Below are positions 45,630 to 56,674 of a stretch of DNA of 64,000 nucleotides, in pieces (the first letter of the stretch is position 1; each line of letters begins with the position of its first letter). Under the pieces are notes generated by a model. That model ran no database searches. It saw only the letters and a program-made list of their open reading frames with translations, and had not been told where the DNA came from. The position numbers and the translations under genes were made by a program. The stretch comes from Orientallactaga sibirica (lineage: Eukaryota > Chordata > Mammalia > Rodentia > Dipodidae): assembly GCA_036365145.1 (NCBI GenBank), contig JAEOAD010000001.1, positions 105,959,001 through 106,023,000 of the forward strand, given 5' to 3'.

Positions 45630-45838
45630 AAATTATTTTTCTTTTTATTTATTTGACAGAGGGGGGGGGGAGGACGCGAATGGGCACACCAGAGCCTCCA
45701 GCTACTGCAAACAAACTCCAGATTGCATGCGCCACCTTGTGCCTCTGGCATATATGGGTACTGGGGAATTAAGCCTTGGACCGGGGTCCTTAGGCTTCAT
45801 AGGCAAGCGCTCAACTGCTGAGCCATCTCTCCAGCCCA
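45630..45838 (-). mobile_element. B2-like SINE
   Basis: Reverse copy with a G-run at 45661 in place of part of the GA segment. Ends ccatctctccagccc. Confidence 0.9.
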
Positions 45839-47879
45839 GCAGGGATAATTTCTAATAAAGCCTGTCTCCACTTGCAGGTGACCACCTTGTGACTCCCTAT
45901 GGCCTCACATGGCTCCTTCGTGTATATCTGGGTCATAATCTGTGCTTCTCATAAGGACAGCAGTTATTGGATCACACCCCATGCTAGTGACCTCACTTTA
46001 CTTCTTTAAACCCAAATACAGTCATCTTCTGAAGTCCTGGCGGTTAGTACTTCAACATATGAACCAGTCTCACATGATAACAAACATCACAACTTAATGT
46101 AGCAAGACATCATTACATGCTGAAACTGAGCTGAAATAAGAAGTTCAAGAAAGGTCCATCCTCAACTCCAGGTCCGAGATCCGCATCTTATTGGTAAGGG
46201 TACGGCTATGGTCAGTAGATATCTGAGAAGTCACTATGGTTAGTCCCAGAGGACTTGCCAGAAATTTTTTCTCTAGAGCTTTCTGGAAATCTATATGCTT
46301 GTACCAGAGTTGTTCTTGAGGAAGTGTCTCAATGGAAGCACTCTGCCAGAAAACCATTTCAAAGAACTACCAAGGGGAAGTCGCTAGCTGCTGGGTCCCT
46401 TGGCCACCTTCAAGTACACTATAGGAATCTGGTATTTAGGAGCCACATCCTCTGCAGGAAGCATGAGGCACAGATGCAGGAAGCCACTCTTCCTAGTTGG
46501 AAAAGTCTTCATAGTGCCCTCTATGCACAAGCTTAACAACAAATCATTGGCAATGGAAAACTATTTAAAGGGCCCACGTGAATTTTTCACCTAACCTATA
46601 GGATGGATTTGGAGTTGAGAGGCAATCATGAATTACTCCTGTAAGCGGCCTGAGTTCGAGCCTTTGGATGTTGACAGCGGCATTTTTGTTAATCCTGGGA
46701 GATCCTCTGACCGAGTTCTGTGTAGTTGTAGCCTGGCCACAACTGTCCTGCGGAGGACTGGAGACTCAGTCATCCATGGCACCATTCAGAGAAGGGCTGG
46801 ATGTGCCCAGCAAGTGGGCATGGATAGCATGGTGACCAAGGTTCAGAGGGACCTGCCAAGAGCAGACCAGCCCTTAGGAAAACATCTGAATGTTCGTGAA
46901 TGCTTGCATTCTCCATGGGCTTGAGTGTCTTTTGCCTGTGTTACTTTACCCCCAGAACCAGCCCCTAGGACCAGCTATGAGGCCTGGTGGTGTCTTAAGA
47001 GGCGAGGGGTAAGGCTCCTGCTGTAATTCTGTGGGTAAAGACAGGAACCCTTTGCATGGCTGCAGATGAGCTGTATCTCAGAGTAGAGTGAGTGCTTCAG
47101 GCTAAGGCCCTGGATTCAATCCACAGATCATCAACAACAAAAATAATGTTAAAAATTCAAAAATAAATTTTAAATGATGGCATGGCCCAAGGCTGGAAAG
47201 ATCCAAGGAAATACGTTGCCAGTGCAATTATTACAGAAAGTTCAGCATGCTGTCTTCCCTTGCACGTTTGCACGGTTATGTCAATATTGTGACAATCCAG
47301 CTGACTGTGGCGATTGCCCAGTGTTACACTACAAAGTATGTGTCGTTTGGTAGTTCTAAAAAGCAAATATCTCTGGAATATATACAACCACAATTGTTTC
47401 TCAGAAATTCAGCCTCAGTGTGAATGAGTGAGGAGCTGGGGACGACCTGGAGGCTTTTGATCGTGGAAGCCCAGGTTGTGTGTGTGCGCGCATATGTATG
47501 TGTAGTGGAAGGGTGGGTGGACTCTCCTATCTGTGGAAGAGCACCGGCTCTCTTTGCACAAAGACCACATACCCAGAGCCGGACACATGGGGGCGCCCAA
47601 TATTCCTTAAATGATCGTGGCGAACTGTCTAGGCAAGCCTTGGTTATGAAAGGGAAACTTGCTTAAAAAAAAAAAAAAAAAGTTGGGTTGCCGTCTAAGG
47701 ATCCCACGCTAGTGGAAGCAACATCTGGGAATCCGCAAGACCACGGCCACGCCATAGCTGGCCCTCGGGGCTGATTCCTGGGGCTAAACGAGGCTGGAGC
47801 CCATGGAGAATGCTAACATTACAGACCGGCGGTAGGCACTGAGGGGTCGTGAAGTCCCAGGTCTACATGCAGACTAGGA
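45839..47879. other. SINE-poor region upstream of the CpG island
   Basis: About 2 kb without recent B1/B2-like SINEs, with only a weak ID-like trace at 47068-47140 and a poly-A at 47665. It has a 98-codon open frame at 46628-46924 that I do not recognise. May hold distal promoter or enhancer sequence of the CpG-island gene, or its own non-coding transcript. Neither is shown. Confidence 0.45.
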
Positions 47880-48354
47880 GAAAGGGACGAGAGGGTGACC
47901 AGACAAGGGCCCCATCCTGGCGCGCTCTTTGGATCGGTCTGAGCGCTCGCAGTTTCGCCGAGCGCTCTCGGGGATGGGGGGTGGGGATGGTGGAGCGTGG
48001 GCGGCGGCTGCGGCGAGATCCCGCTGGAACTTTTGCAAACTAACGCTCAGCAAGCTCTGGGCTGAGCGTAGGCGACTTTGCCGAAGGCGCGCTCGCGACC
48101 GTGCGGGGAAGGTCTGGGCTGGAGACGCCGCGGACCAGGTTCTCGGGGCGCGCCCTCGGGGAGCGGCGCGGGCTGCACCGCGCACGTGGCGGCCAGGCGC
48201 GCGGGCGAGGCGCACACGGCGGCCCGGGGCGTGGGCTGCGGCGGGGCTCACCGTCCCCAACGAGACGGGAGCGAAGGAGCGAGGAGGCGCTCGCTGCCCC
48301 GCCCGGCCCGCGCCCCGCCCCGTCGGCTCCTCCCCCCCTTCGAGCACCGGGACG

Positions 48355-48378
48355 TTCACTTTTACTTTCGCTTTCGCC
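48355..48378 (-). promoter_or_regulatory. Interferon-response-like element (tandem GAAANN)
   Basis: Reading the minus strand: GGCGAAAGCGAAAGTAAAAG then TGAA. Two perfect GAAANN hexamers are followed by AAAAGT and GAA in phase, fitting an ISRE/IRF-binding pattern (GAAANNGAAA). It is embedded in the CpG island just upstream of the likely first exon. Interferon and IRF1 induction of caspase-7 has been reported, as I recall. Confidence 0.65.
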
Positions 48379-48379
48379 A

Positions 48380-48464
48380 AAGCCCTCGCCGGGACCACCT
48401 CGCTGCCCCGAGAGCCGGAGCGCCGCGGGCTCGGGCAGCCCTGTCGCCGGCCAGCGTGGGAACG
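48380..48464 (+). other. CASP7: Candidate CASP7 non-coding exon 1 (3' part)
   Basis: The sequence gccagcgtgggaacg|gtaacg offers a donor at 48465-48466 at the end of the CpG island. From memory, the CASP7 mRNA reads gtgggaacg just before its start codon, which would agree with this junction. The 5' edge given is nominal, since the transcription start is not visible. Confidence 0.4.
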
Positions 48465-48640
48465 GTAACGCGGTCCCCCGGCTCCGCGCGCTTCCTCTTC
48501 CCTCCCTCCGTCCCTCCCTCCCCGGCCTCCTCCCTCCCGGTCTCTCGGAGGACTGGTCGGGGCTAAAGCCCGGCTGGAGCTCAGACGTGGGTGGAAGGGG
48601 TGGATGGGCAAAAGGACCGTCTATGGCCAGGCCATCGCTG

Positions 48641-49582
48641 TCTTTACTCGGCTTGGTCTTCCCAGCCGTCCTAGTCTGGAGTGGTCTGCGGACCAGCCCG
48701 CAACCACTGGGGATATGACCGGGAAGGTCAAGTGGATTGAGAAGCGCAGGGCTTCCTCATCACACAGGCCTGGGTTCTAGCCCCCCGGGCGACATCCCCT
48801 TGCCCACTGTGGGACCTTGGCTTCTCCGTGCCTGGTCTGTCTAAATGCATCCCGGAGGACTTGGGCGCGTGGCATCAGGGAGTTGGGGTCCACTTTGTGG
48901 AGCTTTGCTTTGTGGAGAAGGATGCTTGCACTGCTCTCACTGTTGAGGGGTCCTCGCTGTGGGACTCTTGAAAAAGTGAAAAAGCTTCAGGAAATCCTTG
49001 CAGGTTTGGACTTCAGGGGCCCTTGCGACCTTTACCCATCCATTCATTCAGGTTGTGGGAAAGCAAAGTTCCTTGTACGTGGTGCTGGGTGAATTATTCT
49101 CCAGGCCTTTTCTCGTGAACTTGGGCTGGTCGACGTGGCCCTGATCATTGCTTGCAGACTGTTTCTTCCTTCTAAGACTGACTTTCCTTTTCCGTGCTGC
49201 TAATGCCCAAGTTCACCCTCTGCCACCTGTTCTCCGTGTGGCCTTGAGGGACATGGGCAAAGTCACAAATGTCCTTCAGTACTGTGAGGAACACCTGCAT
49301 GCCGGGCTGACCTTCTCTCTCTTTCCTCCACCAGGACAAGAGGTGAGGTTGAGGTCTCAGAACGTTAGGAAGAATGCATGAACTCAGGCAAGAAGTTAGT
49401 ACAGATTGTATGATATCACTTTGCAAGGGAAGAGGGTGCAATTACTCTATTTCCCCTTCTGGGGGTGGGGTGGGGCAAGTTCAGACAGTATCTGGGGACT
49501 GATTCCCTTCCTAGTTCCGTACCATATTGTTTGCCTCAACATGTGGACACCAATTAAACATGTTTTGAAATTATCCACACAG
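48641..49582. other. Unique sequence after the CpG island
   Basis: Presumed start of CASP7 intron 1, SINE-free. A MIR-like trace at 48740-48850 (acacaggcctgggttctagc, ctgtgggaccttggcttctc). No exon recognised. Confidence 0.5.
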
Positions 49583-49670
49583 GGTCTGGGGACATAGCTC
49601 AGTGGTCGAGTGTTTTCCCTTGCATTTCCAAGGCCTTGGGTTTGATACCCCCCCCCCAAAAAAAAAGGAA
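49583..49670 (+). mobile_element. ID-type SINE
   Basis: tRNA-Ala-like ID head: ggggacatagctcagtggtc, gccttgggtttgatacccc, then C-run and poly-A. Short rodent SINE, distinct from the B2-like family. Confidence 0.75.
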
Positions 49671-50371
49671 AAAGGAATGATGTAACTGAGTGCTCAGTCT
49701 TACAGACTTGAGGCAAGTTCACTGTGGCTCACACAGGTTGTTAGCAGGAAGGCTACCTGCCACGCTGAACAGTGTCCAGTGTCTGCCCAGAATGCTGCTG
49801 TGTGCCTTAGACATAAGGTGGCATGGGTCTTTGGTGGAAGGCCCTGGCCCAGCATGGGAAGAAAATTTCTCACTTGAGATAGAGAACATCAGCCTGATTT
49901 CCCACCTCTCAAGCTTGCCGGTGGCAGGGAAGCATGAGGGCTTTCAGCCCGACCAGGCTTTGGTGGGACACTCCAGATGTTTAGTTCCCTCTGCCTGCAT
50001 GGTCCTGCCAGGCTCCTCTCCTTCCTCCTCAGATCTCAGGTTAGGTGTTTCCTCCCTTGGGAACATTCTTGATTTCCTTGTGGCTCACAGAGGCCACCTG
50101 TCTGGCCACACCTTGTTTGCTGTCTGGCCAGACATCACAGTTGGAGCTAAACATTTGTGCTGTCTTTCATCAGTGACTGTTCACGGTTGTGGCAGGAGGG
50201 ACCAGGTTATTGTGTTCACATGAACGTCCCTGACTTCCAACACAGATCCAAGACTTTGAACTTCTAGTTGAATTCCATTGCATGATGAGTCTCCAGAATT
50301 CTTCAGAGCAGTCCTGACAATATTAAGAACAAATATTTGGTTTCTTAGAGCCATTTGGCTTGGGGAGGGGG
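49671..50371. other. Unique sequence, no recognised feature
   Basis: Presumed CASP7 intron 1. A 177-codon plus-strand open frame (49690-50223) is present but shows no recognisable domain or splice support. Not called as a gene. Confidence 0.45.
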
Positions 50372-50556
50372 CTTCTTTTTCTTTTTCTCTTCTTTCTTTC
50401 TTTTTGGTTTCTCAACGTAGGGTCTCGCTCTAGCTCAGGCTGACCTGGAATTCACTATGTCACTATGTAGTCTCAGGGTGGCCTCGAACTCATGCTGATC
50501 CTCCTACCTCTGCCTCCCGAGTGCTGAGATTAAAGGCATGTGCCACCATGCCTGGC
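50372..50556 (-). mobile_element. B1-like SINE
   Basis: Reverse B1 with C/T-rich tail complement and a small internal duplication (cactatgt twice near 50455). Confidence 0.9.
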
Positions 50557-50715
50557 TTCTTTTTCTTTTAAGAAATCATATTATTAAGGTATAATTGATG
50601 TACAAATACTGTGAATATAGAATGCATGCATCTTAAGTTGGGGGATAAATATATATCTGTGACTCTCACCACCTTCAATATGTCCCCCACCTCCTAAAGT
50701 TTTGCAGGTATGGGA

Positions 50716-51083
50716 TGCTGCTTTCGTAGTTGTTGTGAGGAAATATGTTACATAAGCAGCTTAAGGAAGAGAAAGTTTGTTTTCATTCACAGTTTGACAG
50801 CATATAGTCCGTGATGGGGAGGGCATAGTGGCAGGAGCTTGAAGCAGCTGGTCACATTGAATCCTTGGTCAGGAGCAGAGAGCAGTGAATGCTTCTGTTC
50901 AGCTGTCTCTCCTTGTTATTCCATCTAGGATCCTAGTCCATGGAATTACCCACAATTAAGGTGGGGCTTCCCACCTCTGTTAACTCAACCTAGAAAGTCC
51001 CTCGCACACATGCCCAGAGATTTGTCTCCTAGGTGACTCAAGATCCTGTCCAGTTGATGGTCAATATTAACCACATGGGGTAA
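50716..51083 (-). mobile_element. LTR-like rodent repeat inserted in L1M
   Basis: About 370 bp breaking the L1M. In reverse it contains aagctgcttatgtaacatat, atggactaggatcctagatg and gggaagccccacctta. It resembles common rodent LTR-like repeats, but I cannot name the family. Confidence 0.5.
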
Positions 51084-51419
51084 GAATAGAACATAGAATG
51101 AACCTTTCAGGAAGTATTTAATATGTTTCCAGTATCGTTAGCCGTAGGCACTAAACTGCACAGTAGACCTCCAGAATTTATTCATCTGGCATCATTGAAA
51201 ATCTGACCCCTCTAACTATCCTTTCTCCAATTCCCCTTCCCCATAGCAGTACAATACTAGCTTTTGCTTATGTAAGTTTGACCCAGAAATTAATTGTGGG
51301 TATCAAATCATACAAAATTTGTCTTTGTGTGCCTGGCTTACTAACATTTAGTATAATGCTTTCTAGGTCCATATGCCTCATCACAAATGACAGGGTCCAT
51401 CTAAAAAAATTATCTGTAT

Positions 51420-51650
51420 TTATTTGTTTGCTGTTTGTTTACTCCAATACTAAAGATTGAACCTATGGCCTGGTGAATGCAAGACAAGTACTCTACCATT
51501 AAGCTACATCCCCAGCCCTCTTTTTATTATTAGATAGGGTCTCACTAAATTGCCCAGGCAGTTATTGAACTTGACCATCTCTTGCCTCAGCCTCTGGAGT
51601 AGGTGGGGTTAAAGGCTGGCACCACCAGGCTTGGCTGGGTGTCTTTGTTT
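51420..51650 (-). mobile_element. Old ID/B1 composite SINE
   Basis: Reverse element: agattgaacctatggcctgg, caagtactctaccattaagc, acatccccagcc (ID part), then agggtctcactaaattgccc and ggcaccaccaggcttggct (B1 part). B4-like structure, diverged. Confidence 0.65.
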
Positions 51651-51977
51651 TTTACTGTCCTATTGCATGTTTATACCATTTTTTTGTATCCATACTCATC
51701 CGTTGATGGACATGTAGATTGTTTCCATGTCTTGCTGCTGTGATTGCCAAGAGGCAGATTTCTCTCTGTTATACTTATTTTCCATTCCTTTATGAATCTG
51801 CCAGGAACTGGGATTACAGGATCATATGATATTTCAGTTTTGAATTTTTTTTCTTTTTGAGAAACCTTTATCTTGGTTTCCATGGCTGTAACAGTGAATT
51901 CCCACAAAGAGTATACAAAGAAGTCCTCATTTTAACATGGCCACCAACACTTGTCATCTTTTATTTGTTTAATAACC

Positions 51978-52303
51978 TGCTGGGGTTACCTTTAGCTTGC
52001 TGGGATAAAACACCCAACCCAAAGCAGCTGATGGGAGGAAAGAGTCTATTTTGGCTGCTGGTCTCTAGGAAAAGCTTCATGATGGCAGGGGAAAGCCTGG
52101 CATGAACATGGCATGACACAGCAGGTAGTAAACAGATATACTGAACTAACACTGGTAAGCTAGGGACAAAAAACCTCAAGGTCCACCCCCAGTGACACAC
52201 CTTCTCCAGTAAGGCTCCACCTCCCAAGTCGCCATCACCTGGGGAGCAAGCGTTCAAAACACATGAGTTTATGGGGGGGCAGGGAATATGATTCCAGTCA
52301 ACA
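51978..52303 (-). repeat. Left LTR of the MaLR provirus
   Basis: 326 bp, shares gggataaaacacccaacc, aaaagcttcatgatggcag and cagtgacacaccttctccag blocks with the right LTR, with obvious substitutions. Begins TG and ends CA on the plus strand. Confidence 0.75.
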
Positions 52304-53111
52304 CATCCCACCTCTGGTCCCCATAAGTCATGAGCATCGATGATGTAAAATGCATTCAGTCCAACTTTAAAAGTCCCCATAGTTTTTCATCAATCCCAAC
52401 AGTGTTCAAACATCCTCATAGTCCATGGTCTCTTAACTGTGAGCTTGTAAAACCAAAACACAAGTTACATACACGTAATGGCACAGAGTAACACTCCAAC
52501 TGCAAAAGAAGGCATTGCAAGGAAAGATTCCAGCAATGCAAAATCTAAAACAAGCAGGGCAAATAATCAAATCCTGCAGCTCCTTGTCTGGCCGTTGTGA
52601 CCAGTGACAGAGTCTCTGTGGTGCCAAGCTGAGTTGTTCACAGCCTGGGGAAAACTTCATGCAGAGCCAACAGATCTCTTTGGCAGCCATTCTATAGTGT
52701 TAATGTCTCTAAAATGCTGGGGTCTCCATTGCAACCTACAGTTCCTCCTCATGGCTCCATCAGGCCTCCACACAGCAACTTAAACAATCCTGCCCCCACA
52801 TTGCCCAGTGGCCATTTTCAAAAAACCATGTTGCAAATCTAATGGCCTTTTCTTTCCTGCATTTGTTACACTCTTTAGTACCAGGTGGGCTGCCACGTTT
52901 GTTAGTTCAGGGGTGTGTGTTGGGGGTTGAATAAAGCTGACTTTGAAGAACAGGAGAATCTTCAGCATTCTTCCTTCAAGCCACCTTATTCAAGAGTCAG
53001 CATTCCTCCTACTTTCCCGATAAGGACCAGCTGGCCCAGTCTCAGTGGTGACAATCTCTCCAAAAAAAAGTGCAGTTGGAACAGGCTCTTGTCTCCAGCC
53101 ATTTCTTTTAA

Positions 53112-53330
53112 TTTAATTAAATTAATTTATTTATTTGAGAGAGAGAGAGATACAGAAATAGGCGGGTAGAGAGAGAGAGAATGGGCACACCAGGGCCTCC
53201 AGCCACTGCAAACGAACTCCAGATGCGTGTGCCCCCTTGTGCATCTGGCTTATGTGGGTCCTGGGGAGTTGAACCTGGGTCCTTTGGCTTTGCAGGCAAG
53301 CGCTGTAACCACTAAGCAATCTCTCCAGCC
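53112..53330 (-). mobile_element. B2-like SINE in MaLR internal region
   Basis: Reverse complete copy, (TTAA)-rich tail complement, ends caatctctccagccc. Inserted after a ccatttctttt stretch that recurs at 53340. Confidence 0.92.
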
Positions 53331-53687
53331 CTGAAACTTCCATTTCTTTCTGTGCTCTATCCTTCTGCTCTCACCAATGCATTCCTTCTAAACTCAGCCT
53401 TGCTTAAGTTCTCAGGACATGAGCAAATCACAGCCAGCCTCTCACACAGACTGCCTCTAGCCCAGTCGCAACAATCCCGGATAAGCCAAGCCTCACAGTT
53501 TATAGTTCTTTCTGCATCTAGATCGTTCAACTCTGAGCAGCATGATCCATTAAACTCTGCTCATAGCACTTCAAGGTGTCTCAGTCCAGGGCTTCAAATC
53601 CTTCCATATTCCTCCCACAAATCAGTCCCAAGGCCACACAATCAGATTTCTAACAACAATATCTCCATTCCTCTTGTACCATTTTTC

Positions 53688-54032
53688 TGATGTAGTCACC
53701 TTTGCATTGTTGGGATAAAACACCCAACCAAAAGCAGCTGATGGGAGGAAAGGATTTATTTTGGCCTACAGTCTCAAGGAAAAGCTTCATGATGGCAGAG
53801 AAAAAGATGGCATGGCAGAGGCTGGACATCACTTTCTTGCCACAGCAGGTGGAAAACAGCAGCAAGGGTATGAGCCAAACCTACAATAGTAAGCTGGGGG
53901 CTAATGAACCTCAATGTCTGCTTCCAGTGACACACCTCCTCCAGCAAGGCTCCACCTCCCACGTTGCCCTCAGCTGGGCACCAAGCATTCAGAACACATA
54001 AGGTTATGGGGCACACCTGGTTCAAACCACCA
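53688..54032 (-). repeat. Right LTR of the MaLR provirus
   Basis: 345 bp, same blocks as the left LTR. Begins TGATGTAG and ends CCACCA. The flanks of the whole provirus do not show a clean 5-bp duplication (taacc / tacca), as expected for an old insertion. Confidence 0.75.
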
Positions 54033-54217
54033 TACCATCCTAACAGGCATGAGGCAGTATTCTGCTGTGCTTTCAATTTGCTTTTCCCTGAAGACTGGTG
54101 AACATCTTAATAGATGAACTTAAAAGACTAACCATCTAAATAGCCACTTGTATTTCTTCTTTGGGCTAATGTCTATTGGAGCCTCTGTTCTTCAGCTTTC
54201 CATTAATATAGCAAGTA

Positions 54218-54740
54218 CCTGGGTAATCGACTTATAAAGAAGAGCGGTTTATTTCTATTCACAGGTTTTGGGGTTACAGTCCAGGATAAACTGGGCCCAC
54301 TGCCTATGGTGAGGTAGCACATTGTGGTGGTTGTGCTAGTCAGTTTTTTTCATCACTCTGACAAATAACTTTAAAAAAATTTTCCTCCCTTTAAGATTTA
54401 CTTTGGCTCATGTTTTCAGGATTTTCAGCCTGTGTCATCTTGCTCCGTTGGTATGGGCCTGTGGTGAAGCAGGACATCATGGTGGCATGAGTGTATAGAG
54501 GAACAAGGTCACTCACCTCATGACAGAAAGGAAGCAGACAGAGAGTGTGGCAGGAAGAGTGACAGGAAGGGGTCAGGGACAAAAACACTTCTGGGATACA
54601 CCCTCAATGATCTATTTATTCCAGGTAGGCCTTGTAGGCCCTACCTCCTAAAGTTTATATCATCCTCTCCCCCCATCCCAGTTGTAGACAAAACCTTTAA
54701 TATGTGAGCCTTAGGGCACATTTCATATTCAAGCCATACA
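54218..54740 (-). mobile_element. MaLR-like LTR pieces
   Basis: Two adjoining diverged pieces (54218-54330 and 54340-54740) with catcactctgacaaataac, tttggctcatgttttcagg, aggcctta-type and gatacaccctcaatgatct segments, similar to 41365-41790. Family naming is tentative. Confidence 0.5.
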
Positions 54741-54952
54741 TGGCTGGGAAGAAGAGGAAGGAACTGGAGTATCATTATGTCCTTTGAGGGCACACCATTG
54801 GTGACCTGTAGACCTCTCACTAGGCCTCAACTTGTGTTCCACTACCTCACAGTGGCACCAAGCTGGGGTCCAAGCCTTTAATGCATGGGCCTGTTGTGAG
54901 GAAGGTGAACCATATCCAAACTAGCCAAGTCTTTCACCCATTTTTTATTGAG

Positions 54953-55078
54953 TTGTTTTTTTTTTTTTTTTTTTTTGCTCTTCAGTTGAGAGCTTCCTTT
55001 ATAGTATTTGAACTCATGGCAATTCTCCTACCTCTGCCTTGCGAGTGCTGGGATTAAAGGTGTGTGCCACAGTGCCCA
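54953..55078 (-). mobile_element. B1-like SINE
   Basis: Reverse B1, diverged 5' half, T-run tail complement at 54957-54976. Confidence 0.8.
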
Positions 55079-55079
55079 T

Positions 55080-55335
55080 CCACCTTTTTTTTTTTTTTCA
55101 GAGAGAGACAGAGAGAGAGGAAGAGAGAGAGGGAGAGAAAGATAGAGATGGGCATGCCAGCAGCTTCTCAGCCGCTGCGAATGCAATCCAGATGCATGGC
55201 CCCCTTGTGGGCAAGAGTGGCATTGTGCCCTTGCGTCACTTTGCACCTGGCTAAATGTGGGACCTGGAGATTGGAACTGATGTTCTTAGGCTTAGCAGGC
55301 GGTGCCTTAACCACTAAGCCATTTCTCCAGCCCCC
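55080..55335 (-). mobile_element. B2-like SINE
   Basis: Reverse copy with a 25-bp longer body like 42435 (cttgtgggcaagagtggcat). Ends ccatttctccagcccc. Confidence 0.88.
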
Positions 55336-55517
55336 CATCCACCTTTTTAAAGACAAGGTCTCTCATTGGTCTAGATTTTGCCTGCTTGGCCAGTGAGTCC
55401 CAGGGATCTGTCTGTCTCTGCCTCCCCACAATGGGTTTGCAGGCTGGCGCCTTTGTGCTCTAACCTTCATGACATAGGATCTAAGGAGGAAACACTGGTC
55501 TTTAGCAGTTTACCAAC

Positions 55518-55884
55518 TGTAGCAGACAGCTTCAGGTTCACTGAGATGAACTTCCAGACCAGGCACAGTTATGGAGGAAGGGATATTATTTATTGAAGCT
55601 TACAGATCCAGGGGAAGTTCCATAATGGCAGAAGAAGCAGCCTGTCTTCACAGGACCAGGCAAGAGAGCAAAAGCCAACCAGCCACCACAGCACACAGAG
55701 CAAAGCTACAACCAAAAGCCACAGCACATTTCAGGAACTCCTACTGGGCACACTTTGCATATCTTTACAATGGAATCTCAAACCACCACCCAGTGACATT
55801 GCCTCTAGCAAGGTGACTGCAGATGCAAACTATAAACTAATAAAACATTGAATATATTGGGGGCCATATATTCAAACTACCACA
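55518..55884 (-). mobile_element. MaLR-type solo LTR with 5-bp target duplication
   Basis: Reverse copy of the 6355/57242 family. Starts TGTAGCAGAC and ends CTACCACA on the plus strand, with ccaac immediately on both sides (55513-55517 and 55885-55889). 367 bp. The 5-bp duplication is typical of ERVL/MaLR. Confidence 0.85.
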
Positions 55885-55974
55885 CCAACTGAGCTCTCTC
55901 TCCAGTTAGTCCCTGAGCTAGAGTGAAACACCACCTTGAAAAACCAAAAAAAACAAAAAACAAAAAACAACCTT

Positions 55975-56095
55975 CTTATAGGGGATGTCATGGATAGTGG
56001 AGTGGTGAAGGGGAAAATAAGGGGAGAGGGAATTATCGTGGTTTATTGTCTATAATTATGGAAGTTGCCAATGAAACACTTTTTTTTTTTTTAAC
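55975..56095 (+). mobile_element. L1 3' terminal fragment
   Basis: ggggatgtcatggatagtgg to tggtttattgtctataatta, tggaagttgccaatg and poly-A-equivalent end. Matches the extreme 3' end of the L1 copies at 17,280-17,345 and (reverse) 33,767. Confidence 0.7.
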
Positions 56096-56096
56096 A

Positions 56097-56408
56097 AACT
56101 TTTCATTTTGCTGATCCTTCCTTGGGGAGGTGTCAGGAACATTACACCTTTCTCTCACACTCCTCCCTCGGTCCACCCACACCACTAGGTGCTGGAGCCT
56201 CAGTAGATGCTTAAGCTCCCAGGAAGGTATTCTGGTCTGCTAGAAGTAGCCAAGCTTTCATTTCTGTGGCAGGATAAAGGTCAGAACCTTTTCATCTGTC
56301 TTCATAAGGAAAGGTCTTCTTTCTTCCTCTTTTTATTATATTTTGGTAGTGATCACCTTGTTTTATGTACCCTGCATTCGGCTCTTAAGAATAAGTGTAC
56401 AAAATAAA
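56097..56408. other. Unique sequence, no recognised feature
   Basis: Presumed CASP7 intron 1. Nothing recognised. Confidence 0.5.
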
Positions 56409-56571
56409 GCCAGGCGTGGTAGTGCACGCCTTTAATCCCAGCACTCGGGAGGCAGAGGTAGGAGGATCACCATGAGTTCGAGGCCACCCTGAGACTACAT
56501 AGTGAATTCCAGGTCAGCCTGGACTAGAGTGAGACCCTGTCTCAAAAAAACCAAAAAAAAAAAAAAAAAAA
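56409..56571 (+). mobile_element. B1-like SINE with 20-bp target duplication
   Basis: Full B1 with a long poly-A. agaataagtgtacaaaata occurs on both sides, one of the cleanest target duplications here. Confidence 0.95.
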
Positions 56572-56674
56572 AGAATAAGTGTACAAAATACAAAATAGGC
56601 CAAAGCTAAAAGCTACCTGATGAAGGTTGTGTCTTTTTCTGGTAGATTTTCATAAAACGTTACTTGTGAATTTT

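Larger units (their letters stand above)
47880..48640 (+). promoter_or_regulatory. CASP7: CpG island, probable CASP7 promoter
   Basis: About 760 bp with very high G+C and many CpG dinucleotides, including GC-box sequences (cgccccgccc near 48311). No TATA. Base composition changes sharply on both sides. In mammals NRAP and CASP7 lie head to head with about 15-20 kb between starts, and this island is 18 kb from the NRAP start. It therefore most likely drives CASP7 (executioner caspase-7) to the right. No CASP7 coding exon lies in the window, consistent with a long first intron. The gene assignment is from gene order only. Confidence 0.75.
51978..54032 (-). mobile_element. MaLR provirus, LTR-internal-LTR, 2.06 kb
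   Basis: Two direct LTR copies (51978-52303 and 53688-54032) enclose a non-coding internal region. The internal part carries aaatgcattcagtccaactt and ccatagtttttcatcaatcc, typical of ERVL-MaLR internal sequences. Total length fits MaLR elements, which lack functional retroviral genes. It interrupts the old L1M. A B2-like SINE (53112-53330) entered the internal region later. Orientation is inferred from the LTR start/end signals. Confidence 0.75.
50565..54200 (-). mobile_element. Ancient L1 (L1M-type), split by later insertions
   Basis: Pieces of one old L1 in reverse: 50565-50715 (ttaaggtataattgatgtac), 51085-51420 (cagtagacctccagaattta, gtctttgtgtgcctggctta), 51655-51972 (ccgttgatggacatgtagat, ggatcatatgat) and 54034-54200 (catcctaacaggcatgaggc). 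The order matches the 3' UTR and ORF2 end of mammalian-wide L1. Gaps are filled by an LTR-like repeat, an ID/B1 element and a MaLR provirus. Confidence 0.8.

Noticed and set aside
47874..48718. Overlapping 160-245-codon open frames in the CpG island, both strands
   Set aside because: High G+C removes stop codons by composition. The frames overlap each other, are rich in R, A, P and G, and match no known protein. The region is better read as promoter.
49690..50223. 177-codon plus-strand open frame
   Set aside because: No recognisable domain, no splice or promoter support. Moderate G+C sequence can give a frame of this length by chance.
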